From Chloroflexota bacterium (GTDB lineage: Bacteria; Chloroflexota; Ktedonobacteria; Ktedonobacterales; Ktedonobacteraceae): DNA of 24,027 bases. Shown here piece by piece: positions 1-6,443 of the stretch. How positions within the stretch are numbered: the stretch's first letter is position 1; each line of letters begins with the position of its first letter. The notes under the pieces were generated by a model, which made no database searches, had not been told where the DNA came from, and was given only the letters and a program-made list of their open reading frames with translations. A program made the translations under genes and the position numbers. The DNA lies in NCBI GenBank assembly GCA_005881495.1, contig VBHI01000363.1, forward strand, positions 1-24,027. Reading direction: 5' to 3'.

Positions 1-68
1 CATCTACTTTCTCACATCTGGACGATGTCTTGCTTTTTTCCCTCCTTTTTCCTTAAGTCCGCGCCTAT

Positions 69-83
69 GAGGGTCGCCCCTAC
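69..83. repeat. Short GGGTCGCCCCTAC-type repeat fragment
   Basis: The gene-free stretch downstream of hspR holds a short GC-rich piece, GAGGGTCGCCCCTAC. It resembles the ends of the palindromic intergenic repeats elsewhere in the window: the one near 3453 also ends in a CCCCTAC block. It is too short to call on its own, and no clear terminator hairpin with a T-run is visible after hspR. Confidence 0.25.
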
Positions 84-115
84 AGGCCGGGCGTGCATGG
101 TGGCGGAGGAACGTT

Positions 116-517
116 TCACATTTTTTCGCGCTGTATGCGTTCAATGATGCCTTTGAGCCTGCGAGTTTCAGATACGTGTTGATGTTGCAGGCGCTCTATC
201 TCTTGCTCCATTTGCTTCTGTACCTGCTCTATGCGTTGCTGTGTTTCAATCTGCATCTGCTCTATGAGGTTTCTCATATGCAGGATAGTTTCAACGCCTG
301 CGAGGTTGACACCCAGATCTTCCATTAAGCTGCGAATCTGAATGACACGCTCGATATCGCGGTCAGAGTATAAGCGTGGGCTGTGGGGGCTACTTCCCTT
401 GCGGGCAGGGGAAATGAGTCCCAACCGTTCGTAGTGACGTAATGTCTGCTCATGCACGGCAGCTTTCTCTGCTGCCACGCTGATGATATACCAAGCGCCG
501 TCGCCTTTCTCTGGCAC
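116..517 (-). CDS. hspR: HspR, MerR-family heat-shock repressor
   Basis: A 133-aa MerR-type DNA-binding protein that in HspR-containing bacteria represses chaperone operons by binding HAIR operators, usually with DnaK as co-repressor. The N-terminal winged helix (about residues 10-75) carries the HEQTLRHYERLGLISPAR signature. The C-terminal 50 residues form a Gln/Glu-rich coiled coil for dimerisation. The start is GTG, preceded by a G-rich ribosome-binding site (GGGGGG) about 7 nt upstream, just after the dnaJ stop. The 16-nt gap to dnaJ indicates co-transcription as the last gene of grpE-dnaJ-hspR. Finding a HAIR-like site at the operon promoter (2305-2325) strongly supports HspR over another MerR regulator and implies autoregulation. 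Confidence 0.93.
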   Translation of the reverse strand: MPEKGDGAWYIISVAAEKAAVHEQTLRHYERLGLISPARKGSSPHSPRLYSDRDIERVIQIRSLMEDLGVNLAGVETILHMRNLIEQMQIETQQRIEQVQKQMEQEIERLQHQHVSETRRLKGIIERIQREKM

Positions 518-533
518 AATTTATCCCCCCTTC

Positions 534-1556
534 CTACATGTAGGACTCGACGCGCCGGGTACGAGCCAATTTCTCAAACAGCTCGCGCTCCTCGCTGGAG
601 AGGTGTGCTGGGAGAAGCACCTGGACGCGCGCATAGAGGTTACCACTACCCTCACCACGCAGGTGAGGCATCCCTTTACCGGCCAGGCGGAAGAGGCGGC
701 GATTCTGTGTTTCTGGTGGAATAGTCAACGCCAGTTTGCGTCCATCGGGGGTGGGCACGGGAACCTCGCCTCCCAGCATCATGGTAACAAGGTCAACATC
801 AGCATCAACATAGAGGTCATCCCCTTTCCGTTCAAACTTAGGATCGGGTTTGACGCTGATGACCAGGTAAAGATCGCCTCGCGGTCCTCCGCCAATGCCG
901 GGCTGTCCTTCGCCAGCAACGCGAATCTTGGAACCGTTATCAACGCCGGCGTTGATCTTGACCTGGATACGCTTATTGCGTGGTATCATGCCCTGGCCGC
1001 CACAGTTCGTACAGGACTTATTATTGATCTCACCTGTTCCTTTACAGATAGGACAGATTTCCGTTGACTGAATATTGAAGGTACGCATTCCTCCAAGATA
1101 GGCCTCTTGTAGGGTTACCTCTACGGGTTGTTCAATACTTTCCCCGGCCCGGCGCAAATCTTCCCTTGGGCTTCGCGTGCCGGTGTTTGCCATACCGGAA
1201 CGTCCGAAGAGGGCCTCGAAGAAGTCGGAGAAAGCAGGGCCTCCTCCTGCTTCAAACTCATAGGGAGTTGACGAGGTCCGGCCACCAAAATTATAGGCGC
1301 GCCTGGTGCCGGCTGGCGGAGGTCCAAACTGATCTTGCCAGTTGGGGCCAAGCGTGTCGTATTTGTTCCGTTTGTCAGGGTCAGAGAGAACTTCATAGGC
1401 TTCATTAATTTCTTTGAATTTCATTTCAGCCTTTTTATCACCGGGGTTGACGTCTGGATGATGTTTGCGCGCCAGCTTACGAAACGCTTTTTTGATTTCA
1501 TCCGCGGAGGCCCCTCGCGGGACATTGAGTATTTTGTAATAATCTTTGTATTCCAT
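534..1556 (-). CDS. dnaJ: DnaJ-type co-chaperone with half zinc finger
   Basis: A 340-aa J-domain co-chaperone that stimulates the ATPase of DnaK and delivers clients. The J-domain occupies residues 1-70 with HPD at 33-35. A Gly/Phe-rich linker follows (about 75-130), then the C-terminal substrate-binding domains ending near 320. The zinc region is reduced: only two CxxCxGxG motifs are present (168-175 and 182-189), instead of the four of classical DnaJ, so one zinc site at most. This places it between DnaJ and zinc-less CbpA-type proteins. The start ATG has AGGGAG 7 nt upstream. It lies 73 nt after grpE and 16 nt before hspR. No dnaK is next to it, so its Hsp70 partner is encoded elsewhere. 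Confidence 0.93.
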   Translation of the reverse strand: MEYKDYYKILNVPRGASADEIKKAFRKLARKHHPDVNPGDKKAEMKFKEINEAYEVLSDPDKRNKYDTLGPNWQDQFGPPPAGTRRAYNFGGRTSSTPYEFEAGGGPAFSDFFEALFGRSGMANTGTRSPREDLRRAGESIEQPVEVTLQEAYLGGMRTFNIQSTEICPICKGTGEINNKSCTNCGGQGMIPRNKRIQVKINAGVDNGSKIRVAGEGQPGIGGGPRGDLYLVISVKPDPKFERKGDDLYVDADVDLVTMMLGGEVPVPTPDGRKLALTIPPETQNRRLFRLAGKGMPHLRGEGSGNLYARVQVLLPAHLSSEERELFEKLARTRRVESYM

Positions 1557-1629
1557 AGACTTGCTCCCTTGAACAGCCCTTTGTTTGTTTTATGCTATCA
1601 ATACAATCAAGCGCCTTCTGCAGGCCTGC

Positions 1630-2163
1630 TTATTGTTTATTGCCCATGCTAACCTTGACGCGGGCCGGGCGGAGCGTTTCATCACCGAGGGTATAGCCTT
1701 TGAGAACCTCTTCGACGATGGTACCCTCGGGCTTATCACTGTCTTCGACAGCTTCAATCGCCTCGTGAACATAAGGGTTGAACGGCTCACCAACCGTTGG
1801 CACAGGGGCCAATCCTTCACTGCGCAGGACTTCGTTCATTTGCCACTGAACCATACGCAGCGCCTGCTGCAATCCCTGGCGATCCAATGTATCTTGAAAG
1901 GTTAGCGCGCGATCGACGTTGTCGATCACTCCAAGTAATTTCTGTAGTAGTGCCTTTTTCTGGTTTTGTACACGATCAGCCAGCACGCGTTCCTGGCGCT
2001 TGCGGAAATTATCCATATCGGCGCGCTCACGCACATATTTATTCCAATGTTCACTTGCTTCCTGCCGCGCCTGTGCAAGCTGCTCTTCTAGTTCAGCAAT
2101 GCGAGCGGCCTCTGGCGAAGCGGTTTCTTCTTCAGTCGGTGGTATTTCCTGAGCTTCTTCCAT
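1630..2163 (-). CDS. grpE: GrpE nucleotide exchange factor
   Basis: GrpE releases ADP from DnaK. The 177-aa product has the usual acidic N-terminus, a long coiled coil (about residues 18-85, including WNKYVRERADMDNFRKRQER) and a C-terminal beta-domain with the VGEPFNPYVHEAI and GYTLGDETLRPARVKVS signatures. I chose the ATG at 2163 because AAGGAG lies 12 nt upstream. An in-frame ATG at 2205 would add 14 non-conserved residues and has no ribosome-binding site. It is the first gene of the heat-shock operon, about 125 nt downstream of the predicted transcription start. The long 5' leader contains a possible tiny ORF. Confidence 0.93.
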   Translation of the reverse strand: MEEAQEIPPTEEETASPEAARIAELEEQLAQARQEASEHWNKYVRERADMDNFRKRQERVLADRVQNQKKALLQKLLGVIDNVDRALTFQDTLDRQGLQQALRMVQWQMNEVLRSEGLAPVPTVGEPFNPYVHEAIEAVEDSDKPEGTIVEEVLKGYTLGDETLRPARVKVSMGNKQ

Positions 2164-2208
2164 TATCAGGTATAACTCCTTATCAGCTTTATAGTGTGGT
2201 GTCATATG

Positions 2209-2238
2209 TCAGGAGTGCTTGCGGGGGTTTTTCGCCAT
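2209..2238 (-). CDS. Possible 9-codon leader peptide ahead of grpE
   Basis: In the grpE leader an ATG (2238) is preceded by GAGGG at a spacing of 4 nt. It opens a 9-codon frame, MAKNPRKHS, that stops 45 nt before the chosen grpE start. Spacing and ribosome-binding site are good enough for translation, but so short a frame can arise by chance and there is no comparative support. If real, it could influence translation of the heat-shock messenger. A chance occurrence is at least as likely. Confidence 0.2.
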   Translation of the reverse strand: MAKNPRKHS

Positions 2239-2291
2239 TTTTCCCTCAACACGCCCCGGAAAATAGGTTCCTTTAGCAAGATTTATCGTTA

Positions 2292-3212
2292 CTACATTAT
2301 AAATCTTGAGTCGGTTGCTGTCAAGTTTTGAGGGGGGGTATCGAATTCGGCCATTTCTTCCTCTTCCTGCGCTGCGGGAGTTTCTCCCCAGCGCGTGCCG
2401 CGCTCTAGCAGAATTGGCCCGAGGAGGGTTTCTTGCTTCACGGCGATACGCTCGTATTTCCACATTTCGAGTACCGCTAAAAAGGTGATGATGATGAGGA
2501 AGCGGGAGCTTTCGTTTTCGAGGACGTTGGAGAGCAGGAGCGAGGGTTTTGTAGTGAGAAGGGTGGCTATCTCACTGATACGCTCTTTAACTGTGATGCG
2601 CGCCAGGGGCAAAAAGTCCACTCCAATGGTTTCTTCTTTGGCACGCAAATCGAGGAGGCGCTGGAAGGCCGCGGCCAGTGATTGGGCGTCCAGCCCGACG
2701 AGGGTGGGAGGAGTCCATGCCAGCTGTGCCTCGATGCCTGCGAGCAGCCCGGAGCGCCCATGCGTCTGTAATCCCGCCTCTTCGCGCTGGCGCAACAGAT
2801 TGGCGATTTCCTTGGCCAGCTTGTATTCGACAAGGTGACGCTGCAACTCTTCCGCCATTTCAGCCGCACTTTCGGTTTCACCACTCAGTTCATCTTTAGA
2901 GGTGCGAGGCAAGAGGCTCTGCGATTTGATGAAAAGCAAGCGAGCGGCGATAGAGATGAATGCGGCAATATTTGCCAGGGGCAGATCTTCAGCTTCCCAT
3001 TGTTGTAAATAGGCCAGGTACTGGTCGGTGACGGCAAAGAGTGAAATGGTAGTAATCTCCATCTGCCGCTTTTCGATGAGGTGCAAGAGAAGGTCAAGGG
3101 GGCCTTCAAAGATGGGCAAGCGCACAACATAGCGCTCAGATTGCTCTATATTGTCATCCGCGGCTTGCAAGAGTGACACTTCAGTTATTTCAGATGTTAT
3201 CTGTTCGATCAT
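2292..3212 (-). CDS. scpA: ScpA, segregation and condensation protein A
   Basis: The kleisin subunit of the bacterial SMC condensin, which links the two SMC heads together with ScpB. The 306-aa protein has the family signature FEGPLDLLLHLIEKRQMEI near residue 35, followed by the helical stretch ISLFAVTDQYLAYLQ and IAARLLFIKSQSLLPR. A low-complexity middle and the C-terminal winged helix (IITFLAVLEMWKYERIAVKQ) that contacts the SMC cap follow. Length is slightly above the usual 240-280 aa because of an acidic tail. The start ATG has GAGGT about 10 nt upstream. The stop of the original HD gene lies 3 nt before it, suggesting translational coupling. scpB is not in the window. The last codons contain the grpE promoter and HAIR site. 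Confidence 0.94.
   Translation of the reverse strand: MIEQITSEITEVSLLQAADDNIEQSERYVVRLPIFEGPLDLLLHLIEKRQMEITTISLFAVTDQYLAYLQQWEAEDLPLANIAAFISIAARLLFIKSQSLLPRTSKDELSGETESAAEMAEELQRHLVEYKLAKEIANLLRQREEAGLQTHGRSGLLAGIEAQLAWTPPTLVGLDAQSLAAAFQRLLDLRAKEETIGVDFLPLARITVKERISEIATLLTTKPSLLLSNVLENESSRFLIIITFLAVLEMWKYERIAVKQETLLGPILLERGTRWGETPAAQEEEEMAEFDTPPQNLTATDSRFIM
2296..2324 (-). promoter_or_regulatory. Consensus sigma-70 promoter of grpE-dnaJ-hspR
   Basis: Read on the minus strand, TTGACA (2319-2324) and TATAAT (2296-2301) are both perfect consensus hexamers, separated by exactly 17 bp. Transcription would start near 2289 and run into grpE. The promoter lies in the last codons of scpA (stop at 2292), so the heat-shock unit can be transcribed independently of the upstream operon. 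So strong a promoter needs a repressor, which fits the overlapping HAIR site. Confidence 0.88.
2305..2325 (-). promoter_or_regulatory. HAIR operator (HspR binding site)
   Basis: The plus strand reads CTTGAGT, 7 bp, TGTCAAG. The HAIR consensus is CTTGAGT-N7-ACTCAAG, so 12 of 14 half-site positions match. It covers the -35 hexamer and most of the spacer of the grpE promoter, where bound HspR would exclude RNA polymerase. The hspR gene is the last of the same operon, so a negative feedback loop is the natural reading. Confidence 0.85.
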
Positions 3213-3215
3213 TGG

Positions 3216-3913
3216 TCAGGATACCTCATCTACTTCGTGTAATTCCGCGGCTGGTCCACCGGGTTGATGGTGGGTACGGATATAAAGAACGGCGTGGTCT
3301 GATAGTCCGGCGGCGGAGGCGAGATCAGCGCCGATTTCGGCGTGATACCAGGCGTTGCTGAGCGATTGGCGCCATTTGGGGATGGTGGTGGTTGGATAAT
3401 CGCGCGATAATGAGGTTTAACAAGTTGATGAAGGGATGGGGGAGATTTCTCTGGGGGCCGATAAATCGGCGATGGGCACGATAAATCGGCCCCTACGGAT
3501 GATCCAGGTAATTTGCTCATTTGCATAATTGGGTCCCAACGGGGTGGGGAGCCAGTTTTGGGGTAAAGGACGAGGCGGGATAGGAGTTGGGGGGCCAGTT
3601 TTTTGCCGAGGACGATTGCCGGGCGGGTCCAGAAGGGGACGCGGCCTTGAGCTTTACCGACGTCATGTAACAGTGCTGCTGCAAGCATATCTTCATTTGT
3701 GCAGCCGTGCGCCTGGAGTCCCCGGCATACACGTAGGGCGTGCTGTTGATCGGCGGGCGACATGGTGCAAAAGAGGGAGAGCGCAGCAGAAGATGGTAAT
3801 ACACGAGCCGCTTCTTCGTAATCCTCTCCAGTAAGGGGAGCGACAAAACCAAGTTGCTGGCGTACCTGTTCGAGACGATAAGCGATGCTGCTCAACCACA
3901 TGTGTGTACTCAT
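3216..3913 (-). pseudogene. HD-domain hydrolase, frameshifted by an inserted repeat
   Basis: An HD-superfamily metal-dependent phosphohydrolase of unknown substrate. The intact part (residues 1 to about 140) has QQHALRV (first metal His) and LLHDVGK (the HD pair). Read straight on, the frame gives a Pro-rich, non-homologous tail and stops at 3230. In a different frame the conserved C-terminus is still there between about 3416 and 3216: WYHAEIGADLASAGLSDHAV, then IRTHHQP, ending in TGA 3 nt before scpA. The frame switch lies around the palindromic repeat at 3453-3496, so repeat insertion probably broke the gene. The frameshifted product would lack the last histidine motifs of the HD pocket. 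It lies 7 nt from the M50 gene in the same operon. Confidence 0.75.
3453..3496. repeat. Palindromic repeat with two CGATAAATCGGC copies
   Basis: Two copies of CGATAAATCGGC (3459-3470 and 3479-3490) lie 8 bp apart. The outer ends pair as GGGGCCGAT (3454-3462) with ATCGGCCCC (3485-3493), a 9-bp stem. The unit ends in CCCCTAC, like other repeat pieces in the window. It lies inside the HD gene exactly where the reading frame is lost, so it looks like a mobile palindromic (REP-like) unit. Confidence 0.7.
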
Positions 3914-3920
3914 TTACTCG

Positions 3921-4661
3921 CTATGAATGGGGTATGTTGTACAGGTAGAGTTGTAGAAGACCAGGATCAGGTAATTGCCCGGTAGCCAGGCCGACGAGGC
4001 TTATCGCACCCAGCCAAATATAAAATGGTAGCCGGAACAGGGGGAAACTCGCTAAACTCGGAGCGGCGAGCTGGGCCAGGAAAGGCAAGAGAAAGAAGAT
4101 TCCCAGGATAATAAGCGGCCCATAGGTGGCAGATTTGGCGAACTGTACGGCCTGGCGGCTGGGCAAAAGAGTATAGAGAATCTGATAGCCATCAAGTGGA
4201 TAGAGGGGAAAGAGATTAAAAATGGCCAGGCAGATATTAACGCAGGCAAAGACAGCCAGGAATTGCGGAATACGAATCAAGAATGGTTCTACGTACAACG
4301 ATGCTGGTATGAAACGTACCAGCAAGGCAATAACCAGGCCAACCAGCAAGCTCATAATTGGGCCGGCAAGAGCGACCAGAAGGATGCCAGGGTTGGCTCC
4401 AACACGCATCTTCCAGGGATCGGCTTTGACAGGTTTTCCCCAGCCCAGACCTACGGGGACTCCCGGTTGAAAAGCCAGTATGAAACACATGAGCGTCCCA
4501 ACTGGATCAATGTGCGGGCGAAGGCTCAAACTCAGACGGCCTTCGCTGCGCGGAGTATTATCTCCCAACCAGGAGGCCATCAAGGCATGACCACATTCGT
4601 GCAGCGGTATGGCCAGCAAAAACGAGGCGACAACCATCAATGCCAGCAGAACATTTATCAT
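3921..4661 (-). CDS. Site-2-protease-type membrane metalloprotease (M50)
   Basis: A polytopic zinc protease of the M50B family, which cuts substrates within or near the membrane. The HExxH motif is HECGH (residues 21-25) at the end of the first hydrophobic segment. The second metal-ligand motif is FPLYPLDGYQ with Asp157. About five to six hydrophobic segments are visible (around 1-20, 55-72, 92-118, 131-152, 180-200, 215-235). There is no PDZ or CBS domain, as in the minimal archaeal/bacterial rhomboid-sized versions. The 246-aa length is normal for these. It follows the MBL gene by 15 nt and precedes the HD gene by 7 nt. The substrate cannot be told from sequence. Confidence 0.88.
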   Translation of the reverse strand: MINVLLALMVVASFLLAIPLHECGHALMASWLGDNTPRSEGRLSLSLRPHIDPVGTLMCFILAFQPGVPVGLGWGKPVKADPWKMRVGANPGILLVALAGPIMSLLVGLVIALLVRFIPASLYVEPFLIRIPQFLAVFACVNICLAIFNLFPLYPLDGYQILYTLLPSRQAVQFAKSATYGPLIILGIFFLLPFLAQLAAPSLASFPLFRLPFYIWLGAISLVGLATGQLPDPGLLQLYLYNIPHS

Positions 4662-4676
4662 TTTTAGAGTCCTCTT

Positions 4677-5591
4677 TCAGTCAATTTTTGATGCTAGAAG
4701 ATCTATTTCCATACCTTCACAGGCAGAGCGGGTTTGAGCAAAATGCGTTTGCGCCGCGGCCTCCATAGCATCCAACTTCGCATCATCATAGGTTGGTTCA
4801 TGGTGAAATAAAATGAGTTCACGCACACCCGCTACATTTGCTACCCCGGTGGCCATTTCAATAGTACTGTGACCGTAACCATGCTTATGTAGATAATCCT
4901 CAGCTGTATATTGTGCGTCGTGTATCAACAAATCCGCGCCTTCAGCGAACGCCAGAAATTCAGGGTCGTTATGCTCCCTCCATTCGACATCGGTGGCATA
5001 GACCATGCGTCGACCGGCATACTCGATACGATAGAGAATAGCGCCATTCAACGGATGGCTCTGTGTGTATTTAATAGAGACACTGACTTCAACGTTTTTC
5101 GCATCTTTCCCGTCGGGGACAATCTGCGGTTTGCTGCCATAACCATGTTGCCAGTTTATTTGCTGTTCATCAGTGATAGTGTGAAAAGCCCTCTGTGATG
5201 GTAACTTTCGTATGTCTACAGGAAAATACGGAGGAGACATGATAGGGGTTACAAGCTGCTCGATACTACGGCCAGCTAGAGAGGGGCCAAAGAAATCGAT
5301 ATCGGTATGTCCGTCGAAGAGGGGGGCGAAGAATGGGAAGCCAATGAGGTGATCACCATGAACGTGGGTTATCAAAAGTGATAGGTACAGCGGTTTGCCT
5401 TTCGTGCGACGTAGGAGGTCTTCTCCCAGGCGGATAAGCCCGCTACCTGCATCAAGGATGAGGGTATGTGAACCAGCTTGCACTTCAATGCAGGAGGTAT
5501 TGCCTCCATGGCGTACAGTGCCAGGGCCCGGGGTCGGATAGCTGCCCCTGACGCCCCAGAAGCGAACGAGAAAACGCTGCGTGTCGGCCAT
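4677..5591 (-). CDS. MBL-fold metallo-hydrolase (RNase Z/PhnP-like group)
   Basis: A 304-aa metallo-beta-lactamase-fold hydrolase. The N-terminus FWGVRGSYPTPGPGTVRHGG and NTSCIEV is typical of the MBL group that resembles RNase Z, PhnP and class II cyclic-nucleotide phosphodiesterases. The zinc site motif HVHGDH is at 76-81. Later ligands are the Asp in YATDVEW, the His/Asp in LLIHDAQY, GHST and the His pair in LFHHEPTYDD. AGGAG lies 8 nt before the start ATG. It is the first gene of the MBL-M50-HD-scpA run, so the operon promoter should lie just upstream. A TATAAT occurs on the minus strand near 5645, but no good -35 accompanies it. Substrate unknown. Confidence 0.85.
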   Translation of the reverse strand: MADTQRFLVRFWGVRGSYPTPGPGTVRHGGNTSCIEVQAGSHTLILDAGSGLIRLGEDLLRRTKGKPLYLSLLITHVHGDHLIGFPFFAPLFDGHTDIDFFGPSLAGRSIEQLVTPIMSPPYFPVDIRKLPSQRAFHTITDEQQINWQHGYGSKPQIVPDGKDAKNVEVSVSIKYTQSHPLNGAILYRIEYAGRRMVYATDVEWREHNDPEFLAFAEGADLLIHDAQYTAEDYLHKHGYGHSTIEMATGVANVAGVRELILFHHEPTYDDAKLDAMEAAAQTHFAQTRSACEGMEIDLLASKID

Positions 5592-5916
5592 GTAACTTTA
5601 CTCCTGCCACTACTCTAATAATAGTGATGTCTGGTTGTTGCTATTATATCTTGTAGTATCAAGGAGTGCCACCAGGCAAAGCCCATTGGTTCCATACAAA
5701 TCGGGGGCGACATGCAGGTTGACCGCAAGGTCCGGTGCGGCCACGCGCAAGCAAGCCGCGCAAGGTTGACCGCAAGGGTCAACCCTACTATATTCGTCTT
5801 CGCCAAGTGGGGATGATGCTTACAGCCCCTGGTTTGTGGTAGAACCGCGCCCATTCACATGGTTAGAAGCATCTGTCCAAACGATACAGGATTACTTTCG
5901 CAGGCTCCTGTTCCTA
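5592..5916. other. Intergenic region with dispersed repeats
   Basis: About 325 bp between the MBL gene and the next minus-strand ORF. It holds the presumed promoter region of the MBL operon (TATAAT on the minus strand near 5645), then one partial and one complete copy of the GGTTGACC palindromic repeat (5715-5793). No convincing coding sequence is seen: the open frames here have no ribosome-binding site and run through the repeats. The last 90 bp show nothing recognisable. Confidence 0.6.
5715..5793. repeat. GGTTGACC palindromic repeat, partial plus full copy
   Basis: A partial copy starts at 5715 (CAGGTTGACCGCAAGG). A full 33-bp copy covers 5761-5793 and is identical, base for base, to 21682-21714. 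The core is a hairpin: GGTTGACC (5764-5771), loop GCAAG, GGTCAACC (5777-5784), followed by CTACTATAT. Both full copies are intergenic, in regions upstream of minus-strand genes. Confidence 0.85.
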
Positions 5917-6255
5917 TTAGCTCTGATACGATGTGAATGCCATCTGCAGATGTTTACAGAGGTCTTCGACCTGCTGGAGCAGGTCATCACGCTGGTTTGA
6001 TAGGGGAATCACCTGGCGTACTAGCTGCACAAAGCCGCCCATGGCGTCTTCAAGCGCATGGATTTCCTGTGCCGTCAAAGGAATGGATGTCTCCTCTGGC
6101 TGTTGCGGAGCCGCCACGTGTGCGGTCAGGCGCTGCTGTATCCCTTGTAAGAGGCGAAGCGTGCGTTCGCGTTTGGGCGAGGGGGTACCCTGTTGCGCAA
6201 ATAGGCAAGGCAGGCGGTCACGATTGCTACTATCGCTCGCAGGTCGTTTAATCAA
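5917..6255 (-). CDS. Hypothetical protein following the ImmA-like remnant
   Basis: A frame of up to 112 aa that I do not recognise. The N-terminal 30 residues are basic and polar. Residues about 32-48 and 60-105 are predicted helical (TAQEIHALEDAMGGFVQLVR, then QRDDLLQQVEDLCKHLQMAF), compatible with a small helical or coiled-coil protein. The only far-upstream start is TTG at 6255, which overlaps the stop of the ImmA-like frame (TTGA), so the two were probably translationally coupled. No clear ribosome-binding site is present. Because the upstream gene has lost its 5' end and promoter, expression is doubtful. It could be a regulator or substrate of the peptidase, but that is guesswork. Confidence 0.5.
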   Translation of the reverse strand: MIKRPASDSSNRDRLPCLFAQQGTPSPKRERTLRLLQGIQQRLTAHVAAPQQPEETSIPLTAQEIHALEDAMGGFVQLVRQVIPLSNQRDDLLQQVEDLCKHLQMAFTSYQS

Positions 6256-6443
6256 AGTATTTTCTCTGCGAAGCCTGTGTCATTACATCGCCAGCGAACC
6301 ATTTCAAGGCTTGCCCCAAATCTATCCGCAACCTGCTTACGTGTCATTTGCAACTGGTATGCCCACTGTAATGCTTTCCCAGGAATCTGCAAACATCCAC
6401 CCATATAGGCAGCTTGTTCTTCATGCTCCTTCCTATATTCTCT
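6252..6443 (-). pseudogene. C-terminal remnant of an ImmA/IrrE-type metallopeptidase
   Basis: The minus strand encodes REYRKEHEEQAAYMGGCLQI, then QVADRFGASLEMVRWRCNDT and a stop at 6252. This matches the C-terminal end of ImmA/IrrE-type (COG2856) peptidases: the ExEA..AA.LLMP helix and the following L...FGVS...V..R region. The HExxH zinc motif that should lie about 25 residues upstream is missing. Beyond about 6443 the frame is merely antisense to the helicase start. The gene has thus lost its N-terminus at the junction with the helicase module. ImmA-type peptidases cleave phage/ICE repressors, so this may be a trace of an earlier mobile element. Confidence 0.6.

Noticed and set aside
483..1067. 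194-codon open frame on the plus strand
   Set aside because: Antisense to dnaJ; an effect of codon bias in the real gene.
5615..5854. 79-codon minus-strand frame in the intergenic region
   Set aside because: It runs through the palindromic repeats and lacks a ribosome-binding site.
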